Of a stretch of DNA of 64,000 bases, positions 28,564-38,130 are shown one piece after another. Position 1 is the first letter of the stretch; every line of letters starts with the position of its first letter. The position numbers were made by a program, and so were the translations under genes. The stretch spans positions 62,001-126,000 of the forward strand of contig NZ_BBAI01000001.1 in NCBI RefSeq assembly GCF_001311175.1, written 5' to 3'. The notes below the pieces were generated by a model. That model ran no database searches. It worked only from the letters and a program-made list of their open reading frames with translations, and was not told where the DNA came from. The stretch comes from Lacticaseibacillus pantheris DSM 15945 = JCM 12539 = NBRC 106106. GTDB lineage: Bacteria > Bacillota > Bacilli > Lactobacillales > Lactobacillaceae.

Positions 28564-28594
28564 AAAAAAAGCGCCCCACCATTCGGCGGGGCGC
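28564..28594 (-). terminator. Terminator of rpsF-ssb-rpsR
   Basis: GCGCCCC and GGGGCGC flank a short loop. On the minus strand the stem is followed by seven T. The position just after rpsR and the convergent acyltransferase end suggest that it serves both directions. Confidence 0.88.
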
Positions 28595-28606
28595 TTCTTG
28601 CTATGC

Positions 28607-28843
28607 TTAGTCTTCTGCAACGAATGGCAGTAGACCCATAATCCGTGAACGCTTAATAGCGACGGTAAGCTTACGCTGGTTCTTTGCTGAAGTACCGGTT
28701 ACCCGACGTGGCAAAATCTTACCACGTTCGGAGATAAACCGACGCAGAAGGTCGGTATCCTTGTAATCGATGTATTCGATGTGGTTTGCGGCGATGAAGT
28801 CGACTTTACGACGACGACGGCCACCACGACGCTGCTGTGCCAT
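28607..28843 (-). CDS. rpsR: 30S ribosomal protein S18
   Basis: An intact 78-residue S18, starting [16 protein letters not shown] at the ATG at 28843 with GAAGGAGTGATTTCA upstream. It includes [27 protein letters not shown], the RNA- and S6-binding core. It is the last gene of rpsF-ssb-rpsR. Confidence 0.97.
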   Translation of the reverse strand: MAQQRRGGRRRRKVDFIAANHIEYIDYKDTDLLRRFISERGKILPRRVTGTSAKNQRKLTVAIKRSRIMGLLPFVAED

Positions 28844-28908
28844 TGAAATCACTCCTTCTCATAGTCAGGGGTCATCACGCTGCTGCGCAATGCCACCCGG
28901 TGCTGTTA

Positions 28909-29484
28909 TTAGAAGGGTAAGTCATCATCCGAGATATCGATCGAGCCGCTACCATTATTGTTGTTAGCGAACGGATCGGGACTGGAGAACGGGTCTTGGC
29001 TGGCAGCACTACTACTTGGTTGAGCAGTATTGTGACTACCGTCATTGCCAAAGCCTGCGGACGGGGCGCCCGTCTGACCACCCTGCTGCTGTGGAGCAGC
29101 TTGATTATTGAAAGAACGATTATTGTTGGCGTCACCAGTTTCACGCGGCCGTGCTTCGGTCGTGGCCCGGCTTTCCAGCAAACTAAAGTCGTCCGCCACC
29201 ACTTCGGTCACGTACACGCGCTGGCCCTGCTGGTTTTCGTAGTTCCGGGTTTGAATCCGGCCCTCGATACCCACCAAGGAACCCTTACGCGTAAAGTTTG
29301 CGAAGTTTTCAGCGGCTTTCCGCCACATAACGCAGTTGATAAAGTCGGTTTCCCGTTCACCCTGCTGATTGGTAAAGTTCCGATCAACGGCCACCGAGAA
29401 GCTCGCTACCGCCGCACCACTCTGGGTGTAGCGTAAGTCTACCTCTCGGGTCAGGCGACCAACTAATACGACAGAATTAATCAT
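28909..29484 (-). CDS. ssb: Single-stranded DNA-binding protein
   Basis: 191 residues. The OB-fold starts [29 protein letters not shown] and runs to about residue 110. A Gln/Asn/Gly/Ser-rich linker follows, then the acidic tip DISDDDLPF that recruits replication and repair partners. The gene is intact. It lies between rpsF and rpsR, as is standard. Confidence 0.97.
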   Translation of the reverse strand: MINSVVLVGRLTREVDLRYTQSGAAVASFSVAVDRNFTNQQGERETDFINCVMWRKAAENFANFTRKGSLVGIEGRIQTRNYENQQGQRVYVTEVVADDFSLLESRATTEARPRETGDANNNRSFNNQAAPQQQGGQTGAPSAGFGNDGSHNTAQPSSSAASQDPFSSPDPFANNNNGSGSIDISDDDLPF

Positions 29485-29519
29485 TCCTTCGTCCCCCTAT
29501 GACTGGGTCGATTCCCAGA

Positions 29520-29816
29520 TTAGTCTTCGCGCTTAACGATCATCTGACGCAGAATGTCGCTGTTGATCTTAGCAAGACGATCAAATTCGTTGACAGCCTT
29601 GTCATCTTCAGCAGTAGCGTTGATGATGTGGTACGTACCTTCAGTGTACTTGCCAATCTTGTAAGCGAACTTGCGCTTTTGCCAGTCCTTAGAATCAACG
29701 ATGGTAGCACCGTTATCCTTTACAACATTGTCAAAACGTTCCACTAGTGCGGTCTTTGCAGCTTCGTCGATATCTGGACGAATGATGTAGGTAATCTCGT
29801 ACTTAGTTTCAGCCAT
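29520..29816 (-). CDS. rpsF: 30S ribosomal protein S6
   Basis: An intact 98-residue S6, [15 protein letters not shown] from the ATG at 29816, behind AAGGAGGTGAAAAG. It has [20 protein letters not shown] and VKRED at the end. S6 pairs with S18 in the 30S platform. The leader (29830-29990) could hold the S6:S18-binding autoregulatory structure known from other bacteria, but the motif could not be confirmed by eye. Confidence 0.96.
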   Translation of the reverse strand: MAETKYEITYIIRPDIDEAAKTALVERFDNVVKDNGATIVDSKDWQKRKFAYKIGKYTEGTYHIINATAEDDKAVNEFDRLAKINSDILRQMIVKRED

Positions 29817-30060
29817 TTGACTTTTCACCTCCTTATGGTCTTGGGCCCACGGTCGATGCCGCGAGCAAGGAGTAAACGTAGCCTGATGGCTACTTACTCA
29901 CAATCTAGCAGTTTACCATAGTTGGCACTTAGTCGCAAATACATCCGGTGGGTACGGACCACATCTAGACGTCGCGTACGCTTATTAACGGTTGTGTAAG
30001 GTCATTTCGCAAAGGGGCCCGTAACGACTACTACGTGCCCAACTTTTTTTATCACTGGGC

Positions 30061-30973
30061 TTACTGGGCGTCGATTGCATCCACTAGCAAAGCGCACAGT
30101 TCGTGACTGCGGATACTGGACTCGGGGCTCACGGGGTTGGCCCCACCATTGGCCACCGCATCCAGGAACTCCTGCACCAGCGCGTCGAAGCCCCGTGTCC
30201 GTAGCGTAGTTTCCCAGCCCGGTCGCTCCAGGCTGGTCGACCCGTTGCCATCGCGCAATTCGCTGTGCGCGAGGTCGGTTACACGGGCCCGCAATCCGGG
30301 AGTCGTCACCGTTACCTCTTCGCTATTAACTGCATCCATGTTGGTCGACACAAAGCCCTGGCTGTGCGCCGTAGTCAGTTCGAGGTACCCCTGCATCAAG
30401 TTACCCGCCGCGTCAGTCAGCACGCGAGCGCGGGCGTCGGTGATGGGCTCATCGAGGAGCCACGCAGCCGTATCCACGTTGTGAATCATGAGGTCAAAGA
30501 TGGCAAAGCGGGCATCCTGCTCGATAAAATTACGGTCCTTGGTGGCCATCACCAGCTGCTTATCGGGCATATCTTTGAGTCGGCGCTGTGCGGGAGCAAA
30601 GCGGCGGTTAAAGCCACAGGTTAGTAACAGTCCCCGCTCGTCCGCTAAAGCATACAGACGACGGACCTCGTCCACATCTTCGGCCACCGGCTTATCAACA
30701 TACACGTTAATATCAGCCTGGAGTAACTTTTCAATTACGGCCACGTGGGTACTCGTCGGTGTATGCACAAAAACCGCGGCGGGTTGCTCAGCAATCAGTT
30801 CGTCTAACGTTTGGTGGAGGTGCTGAAACCCATACCGGCCGGCCAGGTACTCACCTTTGGTCTGGTTACGTGTCGCGAGGTGACACTCATACTGATCCTG
30901 CAACCCCGCCATCAACGGCAAGTACGCCTTTTGCGCAATATTACCCAAGCCGATAACCCCAATTTTTTTGCAT
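30061..30973 (-). CDS. Gfo/Idh/MocA-family oxidoreductase (A-run indel at the start)
   Basis: About 303 residues. The start is placed at the ATG at 30973, which has CGGAGGTACATT directly upstream. The seven-base A run after it must lose one base to give MQKIGVIGLGNIAQKAYLP. The Rossmann domain is clear (IGVIGLGNIAQKA; VFVHTPTSTHVAVIEKLL), with the family signature VDKPVAEDVDEV containing the catalytic-region Lys-Pro, then TCGFNRRFAPAQ. The C-terminal part has IHNVDTAAWLLDEP. It probably oxidises or reduces a sugar or polyol with NAD(P); the substrate is unknown. Confidence 0.88.
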
Positions 30974-31138
30974 AATGTACCTCCGTGAGCATGTTTGTTG
31001 TCGACCACATTGTGACCGCTTTTCGTTGCTACTAGTTTACCACCACCACCACCAAATGCGCTCCGTGCAACTTGGGCGCACAATTTCTGCGCTTAGTAAT
31101 CCAATAATGATGCCCGGACGTAGTTTTTTTTACTGCGG

Positions 31139-31246
31139 TTACCCACAGGATTTAATTGTACAAAGTTGCTCCGGGAACCCGTGCCATCCTTGCTTACATA
31201 CCTCTGAAAATAACATGCGGGCAACTTACCCACACCGTTATCCACA
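31139..31246. promoter_or_regulatory. Cluster of three DnaA-box-like sites
   Basis: TTACCCACA at 31139-31147 and 31226-31234 and a perfect TTATCCACA at 31238-31246 are in the same orientation, upstream of the surface protein gene at 31361. The consensus is TTATNCACA, so two sites have one mismatch. This is outside oriC. Confidence 0.5.
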
Positions 31247-31360
31247 AGATATAGTGTGTGCTTTTTACGTTGACAACTACATATGGTGCATTTAACCTTA
31301 ATGGTAGCTTGTGGTTACCATCCGTGGTGCCCACTAAATACATAAAAGAGGTTGATACTT

Positions 31361-33098
31361 ATGGGGGAACAACAACATCGCTGGCGGCGCGTCGTCGCCT
31401 TTTGGGCCATTATCGTCACAATGGTCGTCAGTTTGGGCGGCCCACAACTCGTGCAGGCGGCTGAGACTGGGGCCACTGCTACCACATCCGCAAGTACCGT
31501 TGACGCTAGCTTAACGGCCATTGACTCGGCGCTAAGCCAAACGCGTAACTACGTACAGGGAAGATTTGCTGACGCCGATAGCAGCACACAGTTGTACGGT
31601 AGCGAGTGGATGATCATGGATTTAGCTCGTGATGATCCCAAAACCGCGCTGCCACTATACACTAATTACTACAACAGCATTGCATCTTACCTCAAAGAAA
31701 ATAACGGCGAGTTAAGTTCCAACGCTTACACCGAGTACTCACGAGTCACGCTTGCGCTCACCGCACTGGGGATTAATGCCCAAAGCATTGGGGGTTACGA
31801 CCTATTTGATTACTTGAGTGACTACCAAAAGACTATTTACCAAGGTATTAACGGAGCTATTTTTGCCCTCATTGCGGTTAACAGCAACCCCCAGTACCAC
31901 TTCACGCAACCTGCCGGCGTTACGGACTACACCACCAAGGAGAAATTGGTGGATTACATCATCAGTAAGGAGTTGAGCGATGGCGGCTGGGCGCTGTTCG
32001 GCTCAAAGTCCGATCCCGACATCACCTCCATGGCGTTACAGGCCCTCGCTCCGTTTAAGAACACCAGCGTGGATGCCAATCACGCGGTCACCAACGCGAT
32101 TGACAAAGGGGTGGGTGTCCTCGCCAGCATGGAAAATAGTGACGGTTCGTATACCTCATGGGGTACCGTCAACTCGAACAGTACCGCGCAGGTGGTAACT
32201 GCCCTCGCTGCCCTCGGCATTAACCCAACCAGCGGTGAATTCGACCATAACGGTAACAACCCCGTTACGGCTTTGCTTAGTTACCACGTCAACGGCAGTG
32301 GTTTTATGTATACCTTTACGGACAGTACGGCTAAAACCGGGACCGTGAACGGCATGGCGACGGAGCAGGATTACTACGCCCTGATTGCCTACCGGCGCTA
32401 CCTCACTGGGGCCACCAGTCTGTATAATATGAGTGATACTACCCTTACAACCGGCCAAACCGCCCCCGACAACTCGGGCGATACTGATTCCGGTAGCGAC
32501 AAAAGTGACGACACTACTCCTTCAAACCAGGATAGTAGCACGGGTACGGAGACCAATCAGCAGCCATCAACAAATACGCAGACTGATAACGACAAAAAAA
32601 AGACGCCCCGCAATCAGCAACCACCACTACTAGCGACGGCAATAGTACTTCCACAGACAGCGGGGACAAGCACCCCCAGTCAAAGAATGGGCAGGGCATT
32701 ACGACCGGCCAACCAACTAAAGGCGCGGGTTTCACCACCAGCTCCGCTGCACCCGTTAATCCGCAAACAGTATTAGCAGGCCGGGCCGTTAACAAATCAA
32801 CCAGTGTGCCTACCACCACTACCGCTAATTTAGGTGGAACCATTGCTACAGCGGCCACAACTGGTACTAGCGCCCCATCGACCAAGAGTAAAACCACCAA
32901 GAAAAAGTCCCACAGCAAGGGTTGGACATTTAGCAGTAAGAACTACAAACCTAAGGCTCAACTTCATCCCAAAAGGCCAGCAAAAAGGACACTCAAGCAG
33001 CTAAGACAAATGGCGGTACTAATTACGTGCTGCTATGGACAACCCTCGTCGTACTCATTATCCTGTTCAGCGCCGTTTATTCCTGCGACGCCACTTAG
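31361..33098 (+). CDS. Surface protein with transcobalamin-type alpha/alpha-barrel domain (two frameshifts)
   Basis: The ATG at 31361 is preferred because AAGAGG lies 9 bases upstream. A signal peptide (about 1-31, ending VQA) is followed by a helical repeat domain (about 40-350) of the prenyltransferase/squalene-oxidase-repeat type: DGGWALFGSKSDPDITSMALQAL and DGSYTSWGTVNSNSTAQVVTALAALGINP are two of the repeats. The N-terminal domain of transcobalamin and intrinsic factor has the same fold. A Ser/Thr/Gln/Lys-rich linker follows. One base added in the A run at 32594-32601 and one near 32972-32988 extend the frame to a C-terminal membrane helix (NYVLLWTTLVVLIILFSAV). There is no LPxTG. It is followed by a DUF4430 lipoprotein and ECF genes. 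A cobalamin- or corrinoid-capture role is inferred. Confidence 0.75.
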
Positions 33099-33113
33099 GT
33101 AGGGGGCACAAAC

Positions 33114-34374
33114 ATGAATAAACGTCGTTGGTTCGTGCGCTGCATTATACTCCTAACGTTAATTCTCACTGCGTGTGGTACGAATACCGCCAATGGCCAA
33201 ACTACCGCCACTAAACCGTTAAGTACCACCACCAAATTATCCGCAGCGGGCACCATTACCAAAAACCAACTGGCCACGATTAAGGGTAAAACGGGTACCT
33301 ACTACTTCACTGGTAGCAATCACCACATCAAATATCAATGGGCGTACTCCGCTCTGCAAATACAAAATCCTACCCGCCAAAAACTTGGGATTACCTTTAC
33401 CACTACCGGACTTAATGCAATCAAACGTGCGGCCAATAATGCACCCGTTGCGTTAGGTTTCCGGCTACAGGACTTTCACCTTGCCGGGAGCCCCACACTC
33501 ACCATCACCATCCCCAAAAAATGGCACGCCAATACATTAAAGTTGGTTGCAAAGCAGCACGGCCAGTTGCGCACCCTCAACGACGCACACGCGACCGTAC
33601 ACGTTCGCCAAAATAGCACCACAATCAAGCTACGTATTACTAGCGTCGATGGCACTTATTATTTGGTCGGCGGGTACAACCAAGCGGTGGCCAAGCAACA
33701 GGCTCAAGCCGCTAAAAGTAAGGCCAAATCAGGCACTAAGGCTGCCTCTACGTCCACAACTGGTCAGGGCAAGTCGGCGGACAACCAGAGCAAAAATGAT
33801 CAAAAATCGGCTACTAGTCAGACCAAGCAAGAAGCCACCAACAACGCTGCTGGCGGTGCTTCCAGCGACACATCAACTACCAATAACAATGGCAACGGTA
33901 CCGCCAGCAACGGTTCATCATCTACGGGTAATGCCAACGACACTAAGTCATCAAGCAACGATAGCAACCACATCACGGTCACTATGTCGATTAGTACCAG
34001 CACCATCCTACAAAACATGGACAAAGTAGCGACAAACAAAAAAAAGCCTGGTGCCTAGTAGCGGGTGGATTCTGAGGCCCACCCAGGTATCTATTTCCAA
34101 GACTGCTTCAGTTTATGACGCGCTAGTGCAGGTAACTAAGGCCCGAGGAATTCAGATGGAATCTAAGTACACGCCGGCTTACGGTGCGTACTACATTCAG
34201 GGTATAGGCAATCTGTACGAGTTTGACGTTGGTAACCTGTCAGGATGGATGTACAAAGTTGACGGCTGGTTCCCTAATTACGGTTCCTCGGAATACACTA
34301 CGCTCAAAAATGGGTCCAATATCCAGTGGGTCTACACGTGTGACCTGGGTGCGGACGTCGGTGACAGTCAATAA
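33114..34374 (+). CDS. Lipoprotein with C-terminal DUF4430 (transcobalamin-like) domain (frameshifted)
   Basis: About 419 residues. A lipobox LTAC (residues 18-21) makes Cys21 the lipid-anchored N-terminus. A beta-rich domain follows (about 50-200, TGTYYFTGSNHHIKYQWAYSAL to DGTYYLVGGYNQ), then a Lys/Ser/Thr/Asn linker. After loss of one base in the A run at about 34034-34041 the C-terminal domain reads VSISKTASVYDALVQVTK and SGWMYKVDGWFPNYGSSEYT, and ends WVYTCDLGADVGDSQ. This is the typical DUF4430 signature; the family is related to the C-terminal domain of transcobalamin. The two genes thus supply the two halves of a transcobalamin-like receptor. The ribosome site is AGGGGGCACAAAC. Confidence 0.82.
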
Positions 34375-34416
34375 TTGGCTGTCCGAAAACAGAATATTCA
34401 CATCCATGGCACCACT

Positions 34417-34448
34417 AACCGGATTATTTCCCGGGAAATAATCCGGTT
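34417..34448. promoter_or_regulatory. Perfect 32-bp palindrome with ATTTCCCGGGAAAT core
   Basis: The half-site is AACCGGATTATTTCCC and the second half is its exact complement with no spacer. It lies between the DUF4430 lipoprotein gene and ecfT. The 14-base core also occurs at 54637-54650 and 55940-55953. Either an operator or an unusual terminator stem is possible; there is no T tract. Confidence 0.6.
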
Positions 34449-34528
34449 CATCACCGCCGCATGTACGCAAATCATACTGGTTTGGTGTACATGCATACAT
34501 AATTAATCACGACTAGGAAGGTGACAAC

Positions 34529-35533
34529 ATGATTCAACGCGATTCCTTTGCTCACAGCCACCCCCTGGTTAATGCGCTCTACTACGTGGCCGTGGTGGGC
34601 ATCGCCACCTTCTGCCTCCATCCCGTAATACTGATCATGAGCTACCTCGCCGCCATGACTTACGCGGCCAGTCTCCGTGGGTGGCGCCACGTGCTACGCC
34701 TCAACCTCACCTTTGTCATCCCCGGCATGCTGATTGTGGCCGTTTTGAACCCCACGTTTAACCATTACGGCGTGACCCCGCTCGTCGTGCTTAACGACGG
34801 CAATTCCATCACCGTCGAAGCCATTGTTTACGGCGTGATACTCGCCCTCAGTTTGGCCGTAGTCATCAATTGGTTTGTCAGTATCAATCTGGTGATGACC
34901 CGTGATAAATTCGTCTATTTATTTGGGCGGATTCTCCCCGTAGGTTCGCTGGTGCTAGCCATGGTGTTTCGCTTTGTGCCGCTGTTTCAACGGCAATTCC
35001 GTACCATCCGTCACGGTCAGCAAAGTCTCGGCCGTGCCCCGCGGCAGGTGCGCTTGTGGCGTCGCCCGCACGCCTGGGTCACCATCTGGTCAATCATGCT
35101 GACGTGGGCGCTAGAGAACGCCATCACCACGGCTGATTCCATGAAGGCTCGGGGATACGGGCAGCACCACCGCACCAGCTTTGCAATTTACCGTATGCGC
35201 ACCCGTGAATGGCTGCTGGTGGGGCTGATTCTGCTACTAACTGTGCTCCTCGTCGTGTCCATCAGTACGCACCAACTCATGGCGCAGTATAATCCCACCA
35301 TTATGGTGACCGGGTTTGCCAGCGCACACCTCACGCCGTTGAGCATGTTGGGGCTAGTGGCCGCAACCGTCCTGGTTTGGTTACCACTCATACTAAGGTT
35401 GTTCGCTGCTTGGCGTTGGCGCAAAGTCGGCCACGCGGGAACGGCCCACGCCACCTTGCCCGACTACTTCCGCGTTCCCACCACTGACAGCCAGCGAAAG
35501 TACCACACTACTCAAGAGGGGGCCCGCCTATGA
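34529..35533 (+). CDS. ECF transporter transmembrane (T) component
   Basis: An intact 334-residue EcfT-like protein, ATG at 34529 behind GGAAGGTGACAAC. It has about six hydrophobic helices and the coupling motif SMKARGYG (about 209-216), which contacts the ATPases. The last four bases overlap the ATPase gene. It is a dedicated T subunit, not the general EcfT of lactobacilli, which normally lies in a ribosomal protein operon. It couples ATP hydrolysis to the S component at 37185-38027. Confidence 0.88.
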   Translation: MIQRDSFAHSHPLVNALYYVAVVGIATFCLHPVILIMSYLAAMTYAASLRGWRHVLRLNLTFVIPGMLIVAVLNPTFNHYGVTPLVVLNDGNSITVEAIVYGVILALSLAVVINWFVSINLVMTRDKFVYLFGRILPVGSLVLAMVFRFVPLFQRQFRTIRHGQQSLGRAPRQVRLWRRPHAWVTIWSIMLTWALENAITTADSMKARGYGQHHRTSFAIYRMRTREWLLVGLILLLTVLLVVSISTHQLMAQYNPTIMVTGFASAHLTPLSMLGLVAATVLVWLPLILRLFAAWRWRKVGHAGTAHATLPDYFRVPTTDSQRKYHTTQEGARL

Positions 35534-37209
35534 CCGACCTATTAACGGTGACCGATTTCACCTTTGCCTATCCCGACCAACCGGCGACCCTTAAACACGT
35601 CGACCTATCGTTACCCCACAGCCAAATCACGTTACTCTTTGGCCAAAGCGGTAGCGGCAAAACGACCCTGCTGCGGCAACTAGACCCCGCGCTGCGGCCA
35701 ACCGGCACACACACCGGTACCGTTACGTGGTCGCCGGACGTGACGGTCCGTCCACACCAACTGCAGGTCGGCTTTGTGCAGCAACACCCCGACACCCAGA
35801 TTGTGACGGACAAAGTCTGGCACGAATTGGCCTTCGGGTTGGAAAACCTGGGCGTGCCACAGGACGAGATTCGCGTCCGGACGGCCGAAATGGCGGCCTA
35901 CTTTGGCATCCACCAATGGTTCCACCGCGACGTGAGCACCCTTTCTGGCGGGCAAAAACAGTTACTGAACCTAGCCAGCGTCATGGTGCTACGGCCCGCG
36001 TTACTAATTCTTGATGAACCCACCGCCCAGCTGGACCCTATTGCGGCCGACGACTTCATCCATACGCTGGTAAAACTCAACCAGGACCTGGGCACCACCA
36101 TCCTGATTGCCGAACACCGACTCGACGCCGTGTTGCCACTCGCCGACCAGGTCGCCCTCATGACGCGCGGTGAAATTACCGTTGCGGGCAGCGCCAGCAA
36201 AGTTGTCCAAGCATTGTATGCTGATCACCACGCGCTCACGGCGGAATTACCCGCTCCCACCAGGGTTTACGCAGCCACCACCGGTTTACGCCGGGCAGAC
36301 AACCTACCTTTGACCATCAAAACCGGGCAGCAGTGGCTCGCTAACCAAAGCCTACCCGTTGCTAGCCACTTTGCACCGCCCGCCGAGCCCGCCGGCAAGC
36401 CGCTGATTCGGGCCCGTGACTTGTGGTTCCGCTACGATCAGGACGGGCCCGACGTCCTCCGTGGCGTCAACCTAGACGTTTATGGCGGCGAGACACTGGC
36501 GATTGTTGGTGGTAACGGTAGCGGTAAGAGTACGTTGCTATCATTGCTGGGGCGCATCTACCAACCTTACCGGGGCCACATTAACCTCGCCGGCAAGCGC
36601 CTAGCACGCTACGCCGACGCCGAGCTGTACCACCACAACCTAGGTGTACTGCCCCAGGACCCGCAAAGTTTATTCGTCCGTTCAACCGTTCGGGAGGATC
36701 TTTACGAGGTCATTGATGGACACCGACAGCGCACCACTCCTGCGTACGACCTGGAGATGAGCAAAGACGCGGCGGTCTCCGGCATGGCGGACTTAACTGG
36801 TCTCACCGATTTGTTGGACCGCCACCCATACGACCTGAGTGGTGGCGAGCAACAGCGTCTCGCGCTCGCTAAGGTGCTTCTCCTCCGTCCACGGGTATTG
36901 TTACTCGACGAACCCACTAAGGGCCTGGACGCGGTTAATAAGGGCCAATTAGGGACATCCTCACACAACTACACCAAGAGGGCGTGACCATCGTGTTGGT
37001 CACGCACGACCTGACGTTTGTCGCTGAACACGCTGACCGGGTGGGCCTGTTTTTTTGACGGGCAGTTAGCAACCGTACAGCCTACCCGCCGCTTCTTTGC
37101 GGGTAACAGCTTCTACACCACGGCGGCAAACCGCCTGGTGCATAGCTGGTGTCCTGACGCCATTACCGTGAGGGAGGTGAGCACATGGCTGCACGCAACA
37201 CGTTCTTAG
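35530..37209 (+). CDS. ECF transporter ATPase, two fused ABC domains (two frameshifts)
   Basis: About 560 residues with two complete nucleotide-binding domains in one chain. The first has Walker A FGQSGSGKTT, Q-loop VQQHPDTQ, signature LSGGQKQ and Walker B LLILDEPTAQLD. The second has GGNGSGKST, LSGGEQQRLALAKVLLL and VLLLDEPTKGLD. The end is broken near 36945 and in the T run at 37049-37055; reading through gives ILTQLHQEGVTIVLVTHDLTFVAEHADRVGL and a tail to 37209, overlapping the next gene. The fused A-A' form is common in dedicated (group I-like) ECF systems. Confidence 0.9.
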
Positions 37210-38027
37210 CGGCGTTTTACCATGACCAGACGGAGGGCAAAGCTGACGCACATGTGCAGAGCTCCCCGATCAATACAACGGCGCTCGCCACCAACCGCTG
37301 GATCCAACCCCATGGCGGGCAGCCCCTCAGTTGGCGGACCTGGTGCAAACTCGGCGTTGTACTAGTCATGATGCCCCTCGTTATTTGGTGGGGGTGGCGT
37401 ATCGGTGACCGCCAGTACCTAGCAGTCAGCCTAATAATGCTCGTCCTAGCCCTAGTCCCATTCTTCATGGTGTTCGAGGACCGGCGGCCGCAAACACGGG
37501 AACTCATGGTGATTGCGGTGTTGATTGCCTTAGGTGTGGCGGGCCGGGGGGCGCTGTTTATGTTCCCGCAAGTTAAGCCCGTGGCCGCCATCGTCATTAT
37601 TAGCGGCATCTCCTTTGGTCCCGAAACTGGTTTTCTGGTGGGCTCCATGACGGCGTTGGTTTCCAACCTCTTCTTTACCCAGGGGCCATGGACCCCATGG
37701 CAGATGTTCGCATTTGGCATGATTGGCTTGGCGGCCGGCCTCTTCTACCGCTGGGGTTGGCTCCGTACACACCGGGTGGCCCTCAGTACCTTTGGCTTCA
37801 TGAGTATTTTCTGTATTTACGGCCTCATCATGAATCCCGCCGCACTACTAATGTTTACCACCACCCCAACCTGGAAGGGACTCCTAGCCGTCTACATCTC
37901 GGGGGCACCCATGGACGCCGTGCACGCGATTTCCACCTTCATGTTTTTGTGGGTACTCGCCCGCCCGATGCTGACACGACTAGAGCGCGTGAAGGTGAAG
38001 TACGGTCTCATTAACCGCGACGCATAA
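37185..38027 (+). CDS. ECF transporter substrate-binding (S) component, possible corrinoid specificity
   Basis: 280 residues, ATG at 37185 after GAGGGAGGTGAGCAC. A hydrophilic N-terminal extension (about 1-55) precedes helices starting LGVVLVMMPLVIWWGW. The conserved block FFMVFEDRRPQTRELMVIAVLIALGVAGRGALFMFPQVKPVAAIVIISG and FTQGPWTPWQMFAFGMIGLAAG is characteristic of a family of S components encoded with DUF4430 proteins. The ligand is not proven; B12 or another corrinoid is inferred from the transcobalamin-like partners. It ends the operon before a terminator. Confidence 0.8.
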   Translation: MAARNTFLAAFYHDQTEGKADAHVQSSPINTTALATNRWIQPHGGQPLSWRTWCKLGVVLVMMPLVIWWGWRIGDRQYLAVSLIMLVLALVPFFMVFEDRRPQTRELMVIAVLIALGVAGRGALFMFPQVKPVAAIVIISGISFGPETGFLVGSMTALVSNLFFTQGPWTPWQMFAFGMIGLAAGLFYRWGWLRTHRVALSTFGFMSIFCIYGLIMNPAALLMFTTTPTWKGLLAVYISGAPMDAVHAISTFMFLWVLARPMLTRLERVKVKYGLINRDA

Positions 38028-38078
38028 CGCTCATCCAGCACCATCACATCCCCAATCACCAATGAAGAAACGCAAAAA

Positions 38079-38127
38079 TCAGCAGCCACCTGCATCAAAA
38101 CGCGCAGGAGCTGCTGCTTTTTTTTAA
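38079..38127 (+). terminator. Terminator of the ECF operon
   Basis: A CAGCAGC...GCTGCTG stem with an inner CCTGC/GCAGG pairing is followed by eight T. It lies between the S component gene and the convergent gyrA end. Confidence 0.85.
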
Positions 38128-38130
38128 TTA

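Noticed and set aside
29830-29990. S6:S18-binding leader of rpsF
   Set aside because: A hairpin is possible, but the conserved CCG-bulge motif could not be assigned with confidence.
31084-31360. Possible cobalamin riboswitch upstream of the transcobalamin-like gene
   Set aside because: No B12-box core or the expected multi-stem arrangement could be found by eye; only DnaA-box-like repeats are seen. A covariance-model search would be decisive.
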